54,450 nt of DNA from Bacteroidales bacterium (GTDB lineage: Bacteria > Bacteroidota > Bacteroidia > Bacteroidales > UBA932), in contig JAFZIN010000020.1 of assembly GCA_017554305.1 (NCBI GenBank), positions 1 to 54,450 on the forward strand, written 5' to 3'. Of this stretch, positions 53,068 to 54,450 are shown in pieces. Position numbers and translations under genes: made by a program. Position 1 is the stretch's first letter. Each line of letters opens with the position of its first letter. The notes under the pieces are model-generated. The model did not search any database and was not told the DNA's origin. It was given only the letters and a program-made list of their open reading frames with translations.

Positions 53068-53087
53068 CAAGAATCTTAAAATCCAAA
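53056..53087 (-). promoter_or_regulatory. Promoter of the ATPase gene
   Basis: Minus strand TTTG (53084-53087), 20 bases, then GAAATTTG (53056-53063), two mismatches in the TAnn half. About 38 bases upstream of the start codon. Confidence 0.4.
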
Positions 53088-53109
53088 TATTCCCCTTTAT
53101 TATTTTAGT

Positions 53110-53117
53110 TATCTTTG
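53110..53117 (+). promoter_or_regulatory. Candidate -7 box of rfbB
   Basis: TATCTTTG, matching TAnnTTTG, 27 bases before the ATG at 53145. No -33 TTTG is evident. It lies in the spacer shared with the ATPase gene. Confidence 0.5.
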
Positions 53118-53144
53118 CACAGATATGAAAGAATCAAAGTGATT

Positions 53145-54281
53145 ATGAGTTATAAGAGAGCTATTATTATTACGGGCGGTGCGGGCTTTATTGGAAGCCA
53201 TGTGGTACGTCTGTTCGTAAACAAGTATCCTGAGTATAGGATTATTAACCTGGATAAACTTACGTATGCAGGTAATCTTGCAAACCTTAAGGACATTGAG
53301 AACAAGCCTAACTACAGGTTTGTGAAGATGGATATCTGTGACTTTGAGGGCGTTCTGAATCTGATGAAGGAGGAGAACGTAGACGGTGTAATTCATCTTG
53401 CAGCAGAGAGCCACGTAGACAGAAGTATTAAAGACCCGTTCACTTTTGCTCAGACAAACGTTATGGGAACCCTCTCTATGCTTCAGGCGGCTAAGGCTTG
53501 CTGGGAGCCAAAAAACTATGAGGGCTGCCGGTTCTACCATATCTCTACGGATGAGGTTTACGGAGCACTTGAAATGACTAATCCAGAGGGAATTAAACCT
53601 CCGTTCACAACCAAGGCAAGCAGCGGCAAACACCATCTTGCATACGGAGAGAAGTTCTTTACGGAAGATTTGAAGTACCAGCCTCACTCTCCTTACAGTG
53701 CTGCAAAGGCTAGCAGTGACCACTTTGTTCGTGCCTTCCATGATACCTTTGGAATGCCTACAATTGTAACAAACTGCTCTAACAACTACGGACCTTACCA
53801 GTTCCCGGAGAAGCTGATACCTCTCTTTATTAACAATATACGTCACCGCAAACCGCTGCCTGTATACGGCAAGGGAGAGAACGTGAGAGACTGGCTCTAT
53901 GTTGAGGATCACGCACGTGCAATAGATTTGATTTTCCATAAGGGCAAGATTGCAGAGAACTACAACATTGGAGGATTCAACGAATGGAAGAACATAGATA
54001 TCATTAAGGTTGTAATTAATACCGTAGACCGTCTGCTTGGCAGACCTGAAGGTGCTGATATGGACCTTATTACATACGTTACAGACCGTGCCGGACATGA
54101 TTTGCGTTATGCAATAGACAGCAGCAAATTGCAGAAAGAGCTTGGTTGGGAACCATCTTTGCAGTTTGAAGAGGGAATTGAAAAGACAGTGAAATGGTAT
54201 CTGGAGAATCAGGCCTGGATGGACAACGTAACTTCCGGTGATTACCAGAAGTACTATGAAGAAATGTACAAAAACAGATAA
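53145..54281 (+). CDS. rfbB: dTDP-glucose 4,6-dehydratase
   Basis: 378 residues from ATG 53145 ([20 protein letters not shown]); the frame begins earlier but lacks a better start. The Rossmann loop is GGAGFIGS. The short-chain dehydrogenase active site has Thr-Asp-Glu in [10 protein letters not shown] and [11 protein letters not shown] with Tyr-x3-Lys. It oxidises and dehydrates dTDP-glucose to the 4-keto-6-deoxy sugar, the second step of dTDP-rhamnose synthesis for LPS or capsule. rfbA follows after two bases. Confidence 0.95.
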   Translation: MSYKRAIIITGGAGFIGSHVVRLFVNKYPEYRIINLDKLTYAGNLANLKDIENKPNYRFVKMDICDFEGVLNLMKEENVDGVIHLAAESHVDRSIKDPFTFAQTNVMGTLSMLQAAKACWEPKNYEGCRFYHISTDEVYGALEMTNPEGIKPPFTTKASSGKHHLAYGEKFFTEDLKYQPHSPYSAAKASSDHFVRAFHDTFGMPTIVTNCSNNYGPYQFPEKLIPLFINNIRHRKPLPVYGKGENVRDWLYVEDHARAIDLIFHKGKIAENYNIGGFNEWKNIDIIKVVINTVDRLLGRPEGADMDLITYVTDRAGHDLRYAIDSSKLQKELGWEPSLQFEEGIEKTVKWYLENQAWMDNVTSGDYQKYYEEMYKNR

Positions 54282-54283
54282 AG

Positions 54284-54450
54284 ATGAAAGGCATAGTTCT
54301 TGCAGGAGGCTCAGGCACAAGACTTTACCCAATTACAAAAGGCGTAAGCAAACAGCTCCTTCCAATTTATGACAAGCCTATGATTTACTATCCGGTGAGC
54401 GTTCTTATGCTGGCCGGCATACGTGATATCCTCATTATTAGCACTCCGCA
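54284..54450 (+). CDS. rfbA: Glucose-1-phosphate thymidylyltransferase, start (cut by window edge)
   Basis: 55 codons seen. [20 protein letters not shown] is the nucleotidyltransferase G-rich loop and [17 protein letters not shown] the conserved thymidylyltransferase segment. It makes dTDP-glucose from glucose-1-phosphate, the substrate for the rfbB product, two bases upstream. Remaining domains are outside the window. Confidence 0.93.
   Translation, partial: MKGIVLAGGSGTRLYPITKGVSKQLLPIYDKPMIYYPVSVLMLAGIRDILIISTP

Noticed and set aside
53109-54332. 407-codon minus-strand open frame
   Set aside because: It lies wholly antisense to rfbB and rfbA, whose Rossmann and thymidylyltransferase motifs are unambiguous. 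The composition is rich in Val, Cys and Leu, as shadow frames are.

Overview
The window is a gap-poor chromosomal segment from a member of the Bacteroidales. The clues are promoters of the Bacteroidetes type (TTTG, about 20 bases, TAnnTTTG), the gene order rnfBCDGEA, lipoproteins of the fimbrillin type, Bacteroidetes-only families (DUF4923, the 870-residue HEVGH metalloprotease, fused LptF/G permease) and almost no Shine-Dalgarno signals. The genus cannot be fixed from sequence reading alone. I saw no tRNA, rRNA, CRISPR array or transposase.

Layout. (1) 1-8111, minus strand: part of a fatty-acid-synthase-like secondary pathway with darA/darB-type dialkylresorcinol genes, aryl-polyene-type ketosynthases and hotdog dehydratases, a LolA-like carrier, a BtrH-like protein and an RND-type exporter cut by the left edge. 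It looks like a flexirubin or resorcinol lipid cluster. It lies directly downstream of, and on the same strand as, (2) thiN-fmt-lptF/G-alaS (8121-14022). (3) 14087-27825, plus strand: two M23 peptidases, MerR regulator, Nif3-like protein, zinc-ribbon coiled coil, aminotransferase, dnaB, a DUF3108 protein, rseC, the complete rnfBCDGEA electron-transport operon, a TPR protein and a small outer-membrane barrel. (4) 27829-31250, minus strand: an accessory island with a Fic AMP-transferase and its operator-like repeats, a frameshifted fimbrillin-like lipoprotein, a 44-residue peptide gene and a nine-base G tract. (5) 31255-46816: HEVGH metalloprotease, DUF4923 protein, YpfJ-like metallopeptidase, SpoU methyltransferase, glyA-pnp, a large GC-rich palindrome, pnuC, rpsO, YgjP-like protein, an exported NlpC/P60 peptidase paired with a dipeptide epimerase, a YhcC-like radical SAM protein and guaB. 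(6) 46842-51861: SurA-like isomerase, OstA/LptA-like protein, an unknown exported protein and a DUF456 membrane protein. (7) 51891-53018: an ATPase whose promoter carries the same TTGCGAA elements as the Fic gene. (8) 53145-54450: rfbB and the start of rfbA, which begin the dTDP-sugar pathway.

Working together: regions 1, 3 and 6 are dominated by cell-envelope functions (lipid or pigment synthesis and export, LPS transport, outer-membrane protein folding, peptidoglycan cutting and recycling). Rnf couples ferredoxin oxidation to ion pumping in anaerobic metabolism. The most novel-looking items are the darAB hybrid cluster, the shared operator motif of the fic and ATPase genes, the frameshifted surface lipoprotein with its peptide gene and G tract, and the pnp-pnuC palindrome.
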